Below, piece after piece: positions 34,096-42,298 of a stretch of 64,000 nt of DNA (position 1 is its first letter; each line of letters begins with the position of its first letter). The stretch spans positions 2,294,001-2,358,000 of the forward strand of contig NC_022567.1 in NCBI RefSeq assembly GCF_000478885.1. The letters are read 5' to 3'. A program made the translations under genes and the position numbers. The stretch comes from Adlercreutzia equolifaciens DSM 19450. GTDB taxonomy: Bacteria > Actinomycetota > Coriobacteriia > Coriobacteriales > Eggerthellaceae. Below the pieces are notes generated by a model. It did no database searches and had not been told where the DNA came from. It worked only from the letters and a program-made list of their open reading frames with translations.

Positions 34096-34950
34096 ATGAA
34101 AGACACTTCCTCGTTCCTCGATCTCGCATTAGACGATTCTCTGGGCTTCGACCCTCTGGGCGCCTTCGACGATGATGTCGAAGAGGATGCCGAAGAGGTA
34201 ACCGAGGGCTATTTGGGCACGCCCCACACCGATGACCCGACACCCGTTGTGGACACCCGCCCCGCGTCCGAGCGCATCGCCGACCTGTTCAGCGCTATGG
34301 CGCCGCGCCGTCGCACGCTGCTCGGCATGATCGCCTTTTGCTCTGCGCCTCAGACCACCGACGCCTTGGATGCTGAGGTGGATCGCCTGCAGGCGGACAA
34401 CTTCTCCGTGTACTCCCCCGCTTCGCTCGCGAACTTGCTCGAGCGCGCCGGAGCCCTCGCCCGCGTGACCGCCGACGGCGAACCGTACCCCGAGGGCGAC
34501 CCGGAGCCGGTGCTCGTGGAAGTCGACGGCGCGTCCTACTACGAGGCCGGCGAGGCGCCGGAGGTCTGCTGGCTTGCCACTGCGGACGGCGCGGCCTACG
34601 CCGAGGCCGACAAGCCCCTCGACCGCCTGACCGACCTGCTTTCCGAGGACGCGAAGTACGCCACGATCTACGAGCGCATTCTCGGCCTTACCGCCCAGGA
34701 GAGCGGCGCCTCGATGCCGACCATCAACGAGGCCGTGGACAACGACGAGCTGCTGAAGAGCCCCCGTCTGTACGCGCCCCACTTCATCGACAAGCTGGAG
34801 AAGTGCGACGCTGTGGAATGGCGCGACAAGAGCTGGCGCATTACCGAGGTCGGCCGTGCGGGACAGCGCATCGTGGCCGACCTCGTAGCGGCCCAATCCG
34901 CGCCCGAGCCCGAGGCGCCGGCCGACAAGACCGCTGAGGACGCCCAGTAG
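34096..34950 (+). CDS. Hypothetical protein, first gene of the TorD-NapGH cluster
   Basis: 284 residues, strongly acidic, with no membrane segment or signal. The N-terminal 50 residues are disordered and rich in Asp and Glu. Residues about 60-125 (RIADLFSAMAPRRRTLLGMIAFCSAPQTT) and 210-265 look like small winged-helix-type folds. It precedes torD by 76 bases in what looks like one operon, so it may be a cytoplasmic maturation factor or regulator of the molybdoenzymes. No family was recognised with confidence. Confidence 0.75.
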   Translation: MKDTSSFLDLALDDSLGFDPLGAFDDDVEEDAEEVTEGYLGTPHTDDPTPVVDTRPASERIADLFSAMAPRRRTLLGMIAFCSAPQTTDALDAEVDRLQADNFSVYSPASLANLLERAGALARVTADGEPYPEGDPEPVLVEVDGASYYEAGEAPEVCWLATADGAAYAEADKPLDRLTDLLSEDAKYATIYERILGLTAQESGASMPTINEAVDNDELLKSPRLYAPHFIDKLEKCDAVEWRDKSWRITEVGRAGQRIVADLVAAQSAPEPEAPADKTAEDAQ

Positions 34951-35026
34951 CGCGACGCCTTCCACCGTTTCCTTTCCGGCACCTAAGGGGCGCCCGCGCG
35001 CCTCATCGAGAACAGAGGAGATTCCC

Positions 35027-35752
35027 ATGACCGACACCGCAACCACTGCCGCCGCAGCAACCCCCGCCGCCGAAGAGGCGACCGACCTGGCCGCGCTCGC
35101 CGAGCTCACGGCCCAGCGCTCGGCCGTCTACCGCCTGCTCGCTCGCCTGTACCGCGTGGAGGTAGACGAGGAGTTTTTGGCCGAGCTGAAGGCCATGCGC
35201 TTCCCCGCCGCCACGGGGAACACCGCCGTGGACGCCGGCTACCGCGCCATCGCCACCTACCTGTCCGGCGCCGATGCCCATGCCGTCACCGATCTGGCCG
35301 TCGATTACGTGCGTGCCTTCATCGGCCACGGCGTCGATGCCTACTCGGCCGCCTACCCCTTCGAGTCGGTGTACACGAGCCCCAAGCGCCTCATGATGCA
35401 GGAGGCCCGCGACGAGGTGCTGGCGGTCTACCGCAGCGAGGGCCTGGACAAGCTGCCCAGCTGGAAGGAGTCCGAGGATCACATCGCGCTGGAACTGGAG
35501 TTCATGGCCGTGCTCGGCGACCGCATCGTGACGGCGGCCGAGACGGCCGACGAGGCGGAGGTGGAGCGCCTGCTTTCCACCCAGCGCAACTTCCTGGAGG
35601 ATCATTTGGCAAGCTGGGCGCCGCTCATGACCGCTGATCTGCGCCGCTTCGCGCAATGCGGTCTCTACCAGGGCCTCGCCAGCCTGACCGACGGCTTTCT
35701 GCAGGTGGAAGAGGAGTTCTTCGACGAAATTTTTGAAACCGAGGGCGAATAG
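35027..35752 (+). CDS. torD: TorD/DmsD-family molybdoenzyme chaperone
   Basis: 241 residues, all-alpha. The family signature is seen at EDHIALELEFMAVL (about 149-162), with TSPKRLMMQEARDEVLAVYR upstream. TorD/DmsD proteins bind the Tat signal of DmsA/TorA-type enzymes, hold them for cofactor insertion and proofread export. The two DmsA-type enzymes in this window are likely clients. AGGAG precedes the ATG. Confidence 0.88.
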   Translation: MTDTATTAAAATPAAEEATDLAALAELTAQRSAVYRLLARLYRVEVDEEFLAELKAMRFPAATGNTAVDAGYRAIATYLSGADAHAVTDLAVDYVRAFIGHGVDAYSAAYPFESVYTSPKRLMMQEARDEVLAVYRSEGLDKLPSWKESEDHIALELEFMAVLGDRIVTAAETADEAEVERLLSTQRNFLEDHLASWAPLMTADLRRFAQCGLYQGLASLTDGFLQVEEEFFDEIFETEGE

Positions 35753-35836
35753 CCGCGCAGCCGAAAGACAACATCCAACGAGGTCGACACCGACCATCCA
35801 TGACGACGAGGGCGAATGAGAGAGGAAGAGAAGACC

Positions 35837-36481
35837 ATGGCAGACACCGAAAACACGGCGGCCCCGAAAAAGGAGGGGCGCCCCGTCATCAGCCGCCGCG
35901 CGCTGTGCGTGGGGCTCGGCGGCACGGCGGCGCTTCTGGGCCTGGGCGCGGTGCGCTACGCCGGCAGCGCACCACTCGTGCGACCGCCCGGAGGCCAGGA
36001 CGAGGAGGCGCTCGTCTCGGCGTGCATTCGCTGCGAGAAGTGCTACGAGGTGTGTCCGCGCGGCGTCATCGCCCCGGCTCATCTGGAGGACGGCATCCTG
36101 AACATGCGCACACCCGTCATGAACTTCGACGCGAACTGGTGCGATTGGTGCACCGAGGAGAACGGCGGCAAGCCTCTGTGCGTGGCATCGTGCCCCACCG
36201 AGGCGCTCAAGGTCGGCTCGACCCCCGAGACCGGCGTGCTCGGCGTGGCGGAGCTCAACCAGGACCTGTGCCTGGCCTACCGCCTCATCGGCTGTCGGTT
36301 CTGCTACGACGCCTGCGAGTTCGAGGCCATGGAGCTTGACGAGAACAACCGACCCTACGTGATCGCCGACGCCTGCAATGGCTGTGGGGCCTGCGAGAGC
36401 GTCTGCGTGTCGCTGCAGAACGGCTCCATCTCCGCCGGCGCCACCGAGCGCGCCATCATCGTCCGTCCCCTCGAGTCGTAA
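35837..36481 (+). CDS. napG: NapG-like Tat-exported ferredoxin
   Basis: 214 residues. The Tat motif SRRALCVGLGG (about 19-29) is followed by four [4Fe-4S] motifs: CIRCEKCYEVCPRG, CDWC paired with CVASCPTEA, CRFCYDACEFEAM, and CNGCGACESVC. This is the MauM/NapG layout. With NapH it forms a quinol dehydrogenase that passes electrons to exported reductases. The start was placed 21 bases inside the longest frame because GAGGAAGAG precedes that ATG. Confidence 0.88.
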   Translation: MADTENTAAPKKEGRPVISRRALCVGLGGTAALLGLGAVRYAGSAPLVRPPGGQDEEALVSACIRCEKCYEVCPRGVIAPAHLEDGILNMRTPVMNFDANWCDWCTEENGGKPLCVASCPTEALKVGSTPETGVLGVAELNQDLCLAYRLIGCRFCYDACEFEAMELDENNRPYVIADACNGCGACESVCVSLQNGSISAGATERAIIVRPLES

Positions 36482-36496
36482 AGGAGGGCCGCACCT

Positions 36497-37492
36497 GTGA
36501 ACACCAAGCGACTCCGCACTATCATCCCCCTCGCCGTCATCGGCGTCATCGGCGTGGGATTCGCCACCCATGTGGGCGTGGGCACGCTGTCGGCCATCGG
36601 TTGGCAGGACATCTCGCTTCTGTGCCCCTTGGGCGCGCTCGCGACTATGATCGCCACGAAGACCCTGCTCCCCCGCGCGGTCATCTCAATCGTCATCGCG
36701 CTCGCCCTCATTCTGCTGCTCGCCCGCGCCTTCTGCGGCTGGATCTGTCCCGTGCCCGTGGTGTCGAAGATCCGCGGCATCTTCTCGAAGAAGACGTCGA
36801 ACACTGACATGACCGGCACCGGCGTTTTGCCCGCCGACGAAAATCCGCTGGTGAAAGCTGCGAAGGGATCGGAGGCCGCCGACGCGCCCGCGCCCCTTTC
36901 CGCCGACGAGCAAGCGGCCCTCTCCGGCTGCGGCCACAGCTGCTCTTCCTGCGCCGAGAAGCGGGCGACGTTCGATTCCCGCCACGTCATCTTGGGCGGT
37001 TCGCTGCTCTCGGCGGCCGTCTTCGGCTTCCCCGTGTTCTGCCTCATCTGCCCCATCGGGCTCACCTTCGCCACCATTGTGCTGGTCATGCGCCTGTTCG
37101 CCTTCGGCGACGTGGCCTGGGGCGTCATTCTCGTGCCGGCGCTCTTGCTCGCCGAGGTGGTGTTCTTCCGCAAATGGTGCAGCAAGTTCTGCCCCATAAG
37201 CGCGCTCATGAGCCTCGTGGGCAAGGCAAACCGCACCTTCGTGCCCGCCATCGACAACGCGAAATGCCGCGAGAGCGCCCAGGGCACCTCCTGCGAGGCA
37301 TGCGCAGCCGTGTGCCCCCAGGGCATCAACGTGCGGCATCCCGAGGCCGGCATGAGCTTCTCGGAATGCACCAAGTGCCGCGCCTGCGTGGAGGCCTGCC
37401 CCACACGTGCCATCACCATGCCGTTTCTGCCGAAGAAAGCGGCGCCTTCCACCGTTGTCGTGGAGGACGACGAGACCGTGCCGGCAGCCTAG
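36497..37492 (+). CDS. napH: NapH-like membrane quinol dehydrogenase
   Basis: 331 residues. Four to five membrane helices carry the cytoplasmic poly-ferredoxin motifs CGWICPVP and CSKFCPISALM, and C-terminal clusters CEACAAVCPQGI and CTKCRACVEACPTRAI. An insert around residues 105-150 contains CGHSCSSCAEK. It starts at GTG with AAAGGAGGG upstream and follows napG by 15 bases. No NapA, NapB or NapC gene is present, so this NapGH pair probably feeds other exported reductases. Confidence 0.88.
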   Translation: MNTKRLRTIIPLAVIGVIGVGFATHVGVGTLSAIGWQDISLLCPLGALATMIATKTLLPRAVISIVIALALILLLARAFCGWICPVPVVSKIRGIFSKKTSNTDMTGTGVLPADENPLVKAAKGSEAADAPAPLSADEQAALSGCGHSCSSCAEKRATFDSRHVILGGSLLSAAVFGFPVFCLICPIGLTFATIVLVMRLFAFGDVAWGVILVPALLLAEVVFFRKWCSKFCPISALMSLVGKANRTFVPAIDNAKCRESAQGTSCEACAAVCPQGINVRHPEAGMSFSECTKCRACVEACPTRAITMPFLPKKAAPSTVVVEDDETVPAA

Positions 37493-37563
37493 GGCAAGCC
37501 CGCTCGCGTCGTCACCCCTCCTGCGACGCGAGCGGGGCGCGCGTTTCCGCGACGCCGCGCCCA

Positions 37564-37628
37564 GGAAAGATCGCCCTGCGCGGTCTTTCCCCGTCAGCCT
37601 GCCGCCCGGGGCCGGCTGACGGGGAAAG
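37564..37628 (+). promoter_or_regulatory. Alternating hairpins upstream of the UvrD-like gene
   Basis: GGAAAGA (37564) can pair with TCTTTCC (37584-37590). The overlapping CTTTCCCCGTCAGC (37585-37598) pairs perfectly with GCTGACGGGGAAAG (37615-37628). The two stems exclude each other. Neither is followed by a T run on the plus strand, so the role could be attenuation or protection of the napH transcript end. Confidence 0.5.
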
Positions 37629-37666
37629 ACACGTTGAACGAGCCCTTTGCGGAAGAGAGGAATGCT

Positions 37667-39817
37667 ATGACGTTGGAACTTGCCCCCACCCCGACCGCCG
37701 TACTTGTTGAAGGCGGCGTCGGCTGCGGGAAGACCACCGCGCTCATCGCGCGCGCGGCGACGCTTTTGGAAGATGGCGCGGTGCCGAAGGACATAATGGT
37801 ACTGGCCGCCACGCCGGATGCGGCCCGCGTCTTGGCCGCACGCCTGACCGAGGCCGCCGGCGAGCGCGGAAGCGCGATTGAGGTCACTTGCGCCCGCGAG
37901 GTGGCCTTAGGGCTGCTCGCCAGCGAGGAGGGCCGCGCCTTCAGCGGGCGCGCCGGGCGCCTCGTCACGCCGGTAGAGCTCGGCTTCATCATGGAGGACA
38001 TGAAAACAAGCGGCCTGAAGCAGCGGCGCCTGCGCGAGATGCTCAAGTTCTTCTACCGCAACTGGACGGAACTGGCCGGCGGCGCCGACGATAATGACCG
38101 TTGGCTCATTCCCGGTGAGGAGGCCGATACCCACGCGCTTCTGAAGGACGTGCTACGCTTCACCGGCGGCATCCTGGAACCGGAAGCGTCGGCGATGGCC
38201 GTGCGCTTTTTGCTCGCATGCCCCGAAGTGCTGGCCAGCGTACAGCGAGCCCACGTGCTCGTAGACGACTACCAGATGCACTCCCGCGCCTCCCAGCATT
38301 TAGCGAATCTGCTCGCCCGCGATTCCGTCATTGTGGCTGCTGATCCCGCTGCCGTGGTAGAGGTCTTCGACAGCTACCCCTACGGTGAGGGCATCGGCGA
38401 ATTCACCCAGGCCAACGAGGGTTGCAAACGCATCGTGCTGAACGAGAGCTACGCCTGCGCTGCGGCTGCGCGAGCCGCAAGCCGCCTGCGCGCATCGCTG
38501 GATGCGGGCGCGGCACCCTTGGGCGATGCGGAGGCGGAAAGCGACGCCCCCTCGCCCTCCCAAAGTGCTTCATCCGCGACGTCGGGCACGACGGCCACGC
38601 CGACCGTTCCCGACCGCGCAGCAATCGCCGCCTCGTTCACGGCTCTGAAAGCCACCGACCCTGCCGCAGAAATGGCCTCCGTGGCCGACGCCGTGCAGAC
38701 CGCCCTGGAGGCGGGAGCCGACCCCTCCTCGATTTACGTGCTCGCTTTCCATCCCGCTTGGGAGCGCCGCGTTGCCCGCGCGCTTGAGGCCCGCGGCATT
38801 GCGACGGCGACGCCCGTCCGGGGGCGCGTGGCCGCGGGCGACTACCGCGACCTTGACCGCTGCGCCGCCGCACGCCTGCTGACGGCCCTCGCACTGGTCG
38901 CCAACGCGCATGACGCCCTGGCGTGGCGCGCCTGGTGCGGCTTCGGCGACTACCTGGCCAACAGCGCGGTATTCGCCGATATGCGCGCCGAGGCCGACGA
39001 GCAGGGCAAGGATCTCGTCGCGATGCTCGACGAAGTGGCAGCCGCCGCGCCCGAAGAGGGATTCCCGGGCACCGGCATCGGCCGCGTCCTGGACGCCTAC
39101 CGCACGGGCCGCACCCTCATCGAGCAAGCCCAGGGTTTGGAAGGCGACGAGCTGATCGGCGCCCTCGCCTCCGCCCTTAACTTGACCGGCGAAAACGGCG
39201 AGCACGCGATGCAGCTTGTCCGCGCCCTCACCGCTCCCGAGCCCGAGCCTGTTGTATCCACTTCCGGCACCTCTTCCGATGCGAACGCGCCCGTGCCCGC
39301 ACCGTCAATCGCCGTCGCGCCAACCTCTTCCGAAACGGATACCGCTGCGCCGAGCGACGCCCAAACCCTGATCGCTCGAGCCCGAAACCGTATGAGCGCC
39401 CCCGCCTTCGAAGCCGCCGAAGGCTGCGTGCTTGTCGGCGACAGCGCGCACCTGACAGGCCGCGCGCCCGCCATGCTGGTGCTCGCCGGCTTCACAAACG
39501 GCTTCTTCCCCACGCGCGACTTCTTCGACGCCACCGTAACCACCCCGGACAAGCAGAAGCTCGTCCGTGCTACCGACACGCGACGCCTCTACGCCGCCGC
39601 AGGCAAAGCGACACAGCGCCTGGCGGCCAGCTGGTTCACTTCCATCGGACTCGTAGAGGCCGAGACCCTGAAGCTGGAAATCGGCCGCGTGAAGCTTCGC
39701 CGCGGCGAGCGCATCGCCGTCACCACGCCGAGCATCTACCTGGCCGACATCGACCCTAGCGCAGAAAGCCGCACCGTCGAAGTCGCCAAAGCCGCAGCCA
39801 CAGCACCCTCGTCCTAG
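37667..39817 (+). CDS. Degenerate UvrD/PcrA-like superfamily 1 protein
   Basis: 716 residues. The Walker A GGVGCGKTT is at 16-24, a motif II-like VDDYQMHS near 200, and a motif V-like LVLAGFTNGFFPTR near 605. The motif VI equivalent reads RRLYAAAGKATQRL, where active helicases have a TRAK-type Arg finger, so the key Arg appears lost. Low-complexity Ala, Ser and Pro inserts occur near 285-315 and 525-560. It follows the NapGH cluster and was set at the ATG with GAGAGGAA. It may be a nucleotide-dependent switch or a decayed helicase; its link to molybdoenzymes is unexplained. Confidence 0.75.
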   Translation: MTLELAPTPTAVLVEGGVGCGKTTALIARAATLLEDGAVPKDIMVLAATPDAARVLAARLTEAAGERGSAIEVTCAREVALGLLASEEGRAFSGRAGRLVTPVELGFIMEDMKTSGLKQRRLREMLKFFYRNWTELAGGADDNDRWLIPGEEADTHALLKDVLRFTGGILEPEASAMAVRFLLACPEVLASVQRAHVLVDDYQMHSRASQHLANLLARDSVIVAADPAAVVEVFDSYPYGEGIGEFTQANEGCKRIVLNESYACAAAARAASRLRASLDAGAAPLGDAEAESDAPSPSQSASSATSGTTATPTVPDRAAIAASFTALKATDPAAEMASVADAVQTALEAGADPSSIYVLAFHPAWERRVARALEARGIATATPVRGRVAAGDYRDLDRCAAARLLTALALVANAHDALAWRAWCGFGDYLANSAVFADMRAEADEQGKDLVAMLDEVAAAAPEEGFPGTGIGRVLDAYRTGRTLIEQAQGLEGDELIGALASALNLTGENGEHAMQLVRALTAPEPEPVVSTSGTSSDANAPVPAPSIAVAPTSSETDTAAPSDAQTLIARARNRMSAPAFEAAEGCVLVGDSAHLTGRAPAMLVLAGFTNGFFPTRDFFDATVTTPDKQKLVRATDTRRLYAAAGKATQRLAASWFTSIGLVEAETLKLEIGRVKLRRGERIAVTTPSIYLADIDPSAESRTVEVAKAAATAPSS

Positions 39818-39943
39818 ACCACTCGGAAAAGGCGACACGGCCGCCCCGCCCTCCCCCTCACGCACCCCTCGCGTCGGGACGGCCGCCCTCGCCGCATACG
39901 TCGGCCTCGGCATTCATTCGCCCGCCGAGGCCGGCACCCGTCA

Positions 39944-40020
39944 AGAAAGCCCCCGTCAGGGGAGGCTCGCGCTGCAAGGGATCTGGGGAGCGCGAACCTC
40001 CCCCTCCGGGGGCTTTTATT
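39944..40020. repeat. Conserved-loop hairpin element, copy C
   Basis: AAAGCCCCC pairs with GGGGGCTTT, and GGCTCGCGC with GCGCGAACC, around TGCAAGGGATCTGGGGA (39973-39989). It ends TTTTATT on the plus strand, so it can terminate the UvrD-like gene. A separate small stem, GGCCTCGG/CCGAGGCC, precedes it at 39903-39932. Confidence 0.8.
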
Positions 40021-40310
40021 GCCCCTCTCATCCCCTTGTTAGCTCATTCCTCATTTGCTCGTCGTGTTTTTCTTACAGAATGGGATGACGCAAGATTCTA
40101 GAGAACCAAATTGTGCTACAGTTTATCTAACAACGACGCCATCCTGCGCGGATGGTTGGAAGTCGAGCCGGTGTACCCGCGGTGGCGTGGGAGCTGGCTC
40201 GTCGCTTTTATCGAGGCCTGTCGATCGCTGCAAACAATTTCGTGGATCACCGTCGATCTCTCAGTATTTGAACGCTTTGCTTCAGCTCAAACCCCCCCAA
40301 ACGCGGCTCC

Positions 40311-40527
40311 GTGACAGAAAAGGGCCTCCTCGTGCAGGTTTTTGGACTTATACAGACATTTCCAATCGGGAAAACCAGAGCCCCGAACGCAGCCGTCCAT
40401 TCCTTGTCGTATTTCCCCTGGTCAGGCGTTAGCCACAGAACGCCTTTCCCTCCATGCCAGCATGCTCCGCGCCCTCGAATGTCTGTATAAGTCGAGAAAC
40501 GTGCACGAGAGGCCCAGCTTTTGTCAC
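40311..40527. mobile_element. MITE-like element with 51-bp terminal inverted repeats
   Basis: The ends 40311-40361 and 40477-40527 are inverted copies with roughly 80% identity. Both begin GTGACA and share GGGCCTC, CGTGCA and GACTTATACAGACATT. The 115-bp centre has no coding frame. No clear target duplication is seen. The rest of the gap 40021-40740 between two convergent transcription units holds no gene that I can support. Confidence 0.6.
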
Positions 40528-40623
40528 CGCGATGGGAACGGAACTCCTTCCAAGCGGCCGCGACGAACGCCATCGGCGCTAAGCGCCGGCCCGATCCCCC
40601 GTGGGCCCGCGCCGCGAACGCAA

Positions 40624-40699
40624 AAGAGCCCCCGCCGGGGGCCGGTTCGCTGTTTGCAAGGGGGTTTGGGGAAGCGAACCGGGCCCGGCGAGGGCTCTC
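40624..40699. repeat. Conserved-loop hairpin element, copy D
   Basis: AGAGCCC pairs with GGGCTCT, and CGGTTCGCT with AGCGAACCG, around TGCAAGGGGGTTTGGGGA (40655-40672). On the minus strand it ends GGGGGCTCTTTTG, 50 bases after the stop of DmsC of operon 2, and could be its terminator. Confidence 0.8.
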
Positions 40700-40748
40700 G
40701 GGGAAGGGGCGTCCGGCGCCCGGAGGGAAGGGCGCCGGACTCGTCGGG

Positions 40749-41633
40749 CTAGTAGAACAAGCACACGGAGGCGCCCACGGAGTAGAAGGCCATGCGCAGG
40801 GCCACAGCGCCGACGACGGCCAACGCCACCGTCACGGCGCCCCACAGCTTCCAGTTTCCGGATCTTTTGCCCAGAACGGCTGTTACGATAGGAGCGATGG
40901 CGCATATCGCCGCCACGACCGCCATGGCCGCAGACTCTCCGGCAAAGGGCGAGAGCGCCGCCATGTCCACCATGCCCGCCGTAGGGTGCGTGGGGTCAAA
41001 ATAGGTTCCGACCTCGGTGTAGGCTTCCGTCGATCCTTCCATGACCAGCAGATAGGCCACCGACAGCACCGCGTTGGCCGCAGCGCCGACCACCGCGCCA
41101 AGTGCAATGCCCCGACCGACGGCCTCGTCGCGCACCGTCTCGATGACCGCGAACGTGGCCGGCCCGAGAGCGCAGGCGACTCCGAGCAGCGACAGGGGGC
41201 CGAGCACCGTGTCCCACGCGGGACGCGCCTCCATCATGTAGGAATGCCCGGTGACGAGCACCGTCACCGCAGACGCTATGACCATCAGCGCAGCAAGCCA
41301 TTTCGGCGCGGCGACCGCATCGGCCGCTCCCTCCGACTTCCGCAGCATCACGAAAAGGACGACCATGAGCACGGCCATGACCACAATACACACGAGTTCC
41401 TGGGTGATACCGGAAGTCGGGTTGCCGAAGCCGTTGAAGATGCGCTCCCAGTGCTCCAGGTGGAAGAACACCGCGACGCCGCCGATGGCCAGAAGCACGA
41501 CTGAGCCGATGAGCGCCGGCAGTTGGGCGCGCTTGCCCTCGCCGGACAGCACCGCCAACCCCTGAGCACCGAACAGACCGGCCGACCAGGCCACAAAGGT
41601 GGTGAACAAGATAAGGGGCCATTGCAATTCCAT
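40749..41633 (-). CDS. DmsC-type membrane anchor subunit, operon 2
   Basis: 294 residues with about eight membrane helices, paralogous to the anchor at 23161-24033 along its length. Shared segments are MELQWPLILFTT and VAVFFHLEHWERIFNGFG. It is coupled to its B subunit by the same TAATG overlap, so the two operons are paralogous as whole units. The predicted role is menaquinol oxidation and membrane anchoring. Confidence 0.88.
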   Translation of the reverse strand: MELQWPLILFTTFVAWSAGLFGAQGLAVLSGEGKRAQLPALIGSVVLLAIGGVAVFFHLEHWERIFNGFGNPTSGITQELVCIVVMAVLMVVLFVMLRKSEGAADAVAAPKWLAALMVIASAVTVLVTGHSYMMEARPAWDTVLGPLSLLGVACALGPATFAVIETVRDEAVGRGIALGAVVGAAANAVLSVAYLLVMEGSTEAYTEVGTYFDPTHPTAGMVDMAALSPFAGESAAMAVVAAICAIAPIVTAVLGKRSGNWKLWGAVTVALAVVGAVALRMAFYSVGASVCLFY

Positions 41634-42295
41634 TATTCTTCACCTTTCCATTCGTGGTTGCGCAGGATGTACAGGAAGCTGGGATCGTTGCCCACGTTGG
41701 GCAAGTGATGCACATCGGAGTCGGTGTAGGGCTTGGCGATATCGCCGTAGGTGCAGAACTCCGAGAGCACCGCATCGTAGCCAGCATCCCCGGCGATGGA
41801 CACCTTGCCCGCCCCGACGAAGCTGTCGAGACCCTGCTCAAGATCACCGAAATAACGGGCGCGGGCGCCGCACTGGGCCACGCACTGGGGCAGCTCGCCT
41901 TGGGCGATTTTCTGCTCGCAAAGCGTACACTTCTCTACCACGCGCTCGGTCTCATTCAGGTAGCGCACGCCGTAGGGGCAGGCCATGGCGCAGAACTGAC
42001 ACCCGATGCACTTCTCCTTGTCAATCTGCACCGTGCCGTCCGCCAGTTTCTGGGAGGCGCCCGTCGGGCACACTTTCACACAGGCGGGGTTCTCGCAATG
42101 CTGGCAGGTTACCGGCAGAAAGTACGTGTACACATCCGGAAACTGGGCTCCCTCGCTATCGGGAAACGGCCCGATGCGCAGCACTTTGTTCCAGAAGGAA
42201 CCGATTTCCACACCGTTGACGACTTTGCACGCCACGCTGCAACCGAGGCAGCCCACACAGCGGTTAAGGTCGGTGAGGATCGCATACTGGGTCAT
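41633..42295 (-). CDS. DmsB-type iron-sulfur subunit, operon 2
   Basis: 220 residues with four [4Fe-4S] motifs (CVGCLGCSVACK, CENPACVKVCPTGA, CIGCQFCAMACPYG, CTLCEQ with CVAQCGA). Same length as and close to the operon 1 subunit. The most variable part is residues about 170-200 and the DVYTYF region near 75. It starts three bases after the A subunit gene. Confidence 0.92.
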   Translation of the reverse strand: MTQYAILTDLNRCVGCLGCSVACKVVNGVEIGSFWNKVLRIGPFPDSEGAQFPDVYTYFLPVTCQHCENPACVKVCPTGASQKLADGTVQIDKEKCIGCQFCAMACPYGVRYLNETERVVEKCTLCEQKIAQGELPQCVAQCGARARYFGDLEQGLDSFVGAGKVSIAGDAGYDAVLSEFCTYGDIAKPYTDSDVHHLPNVGNDPSFLYILRNHEWKGEE

Positions 42296-42298
42296 GGC

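Noticed and set aside
20895..40699. The four conserved-loop hairpins as known riboswitches, including a molybdenum cofactor riboswitch
   Set aside because: They lie downstream of genes and lack any riboswitch core I recognise. No molybdenum cofactor riboswitch is visible upstream of either DmsA gene.
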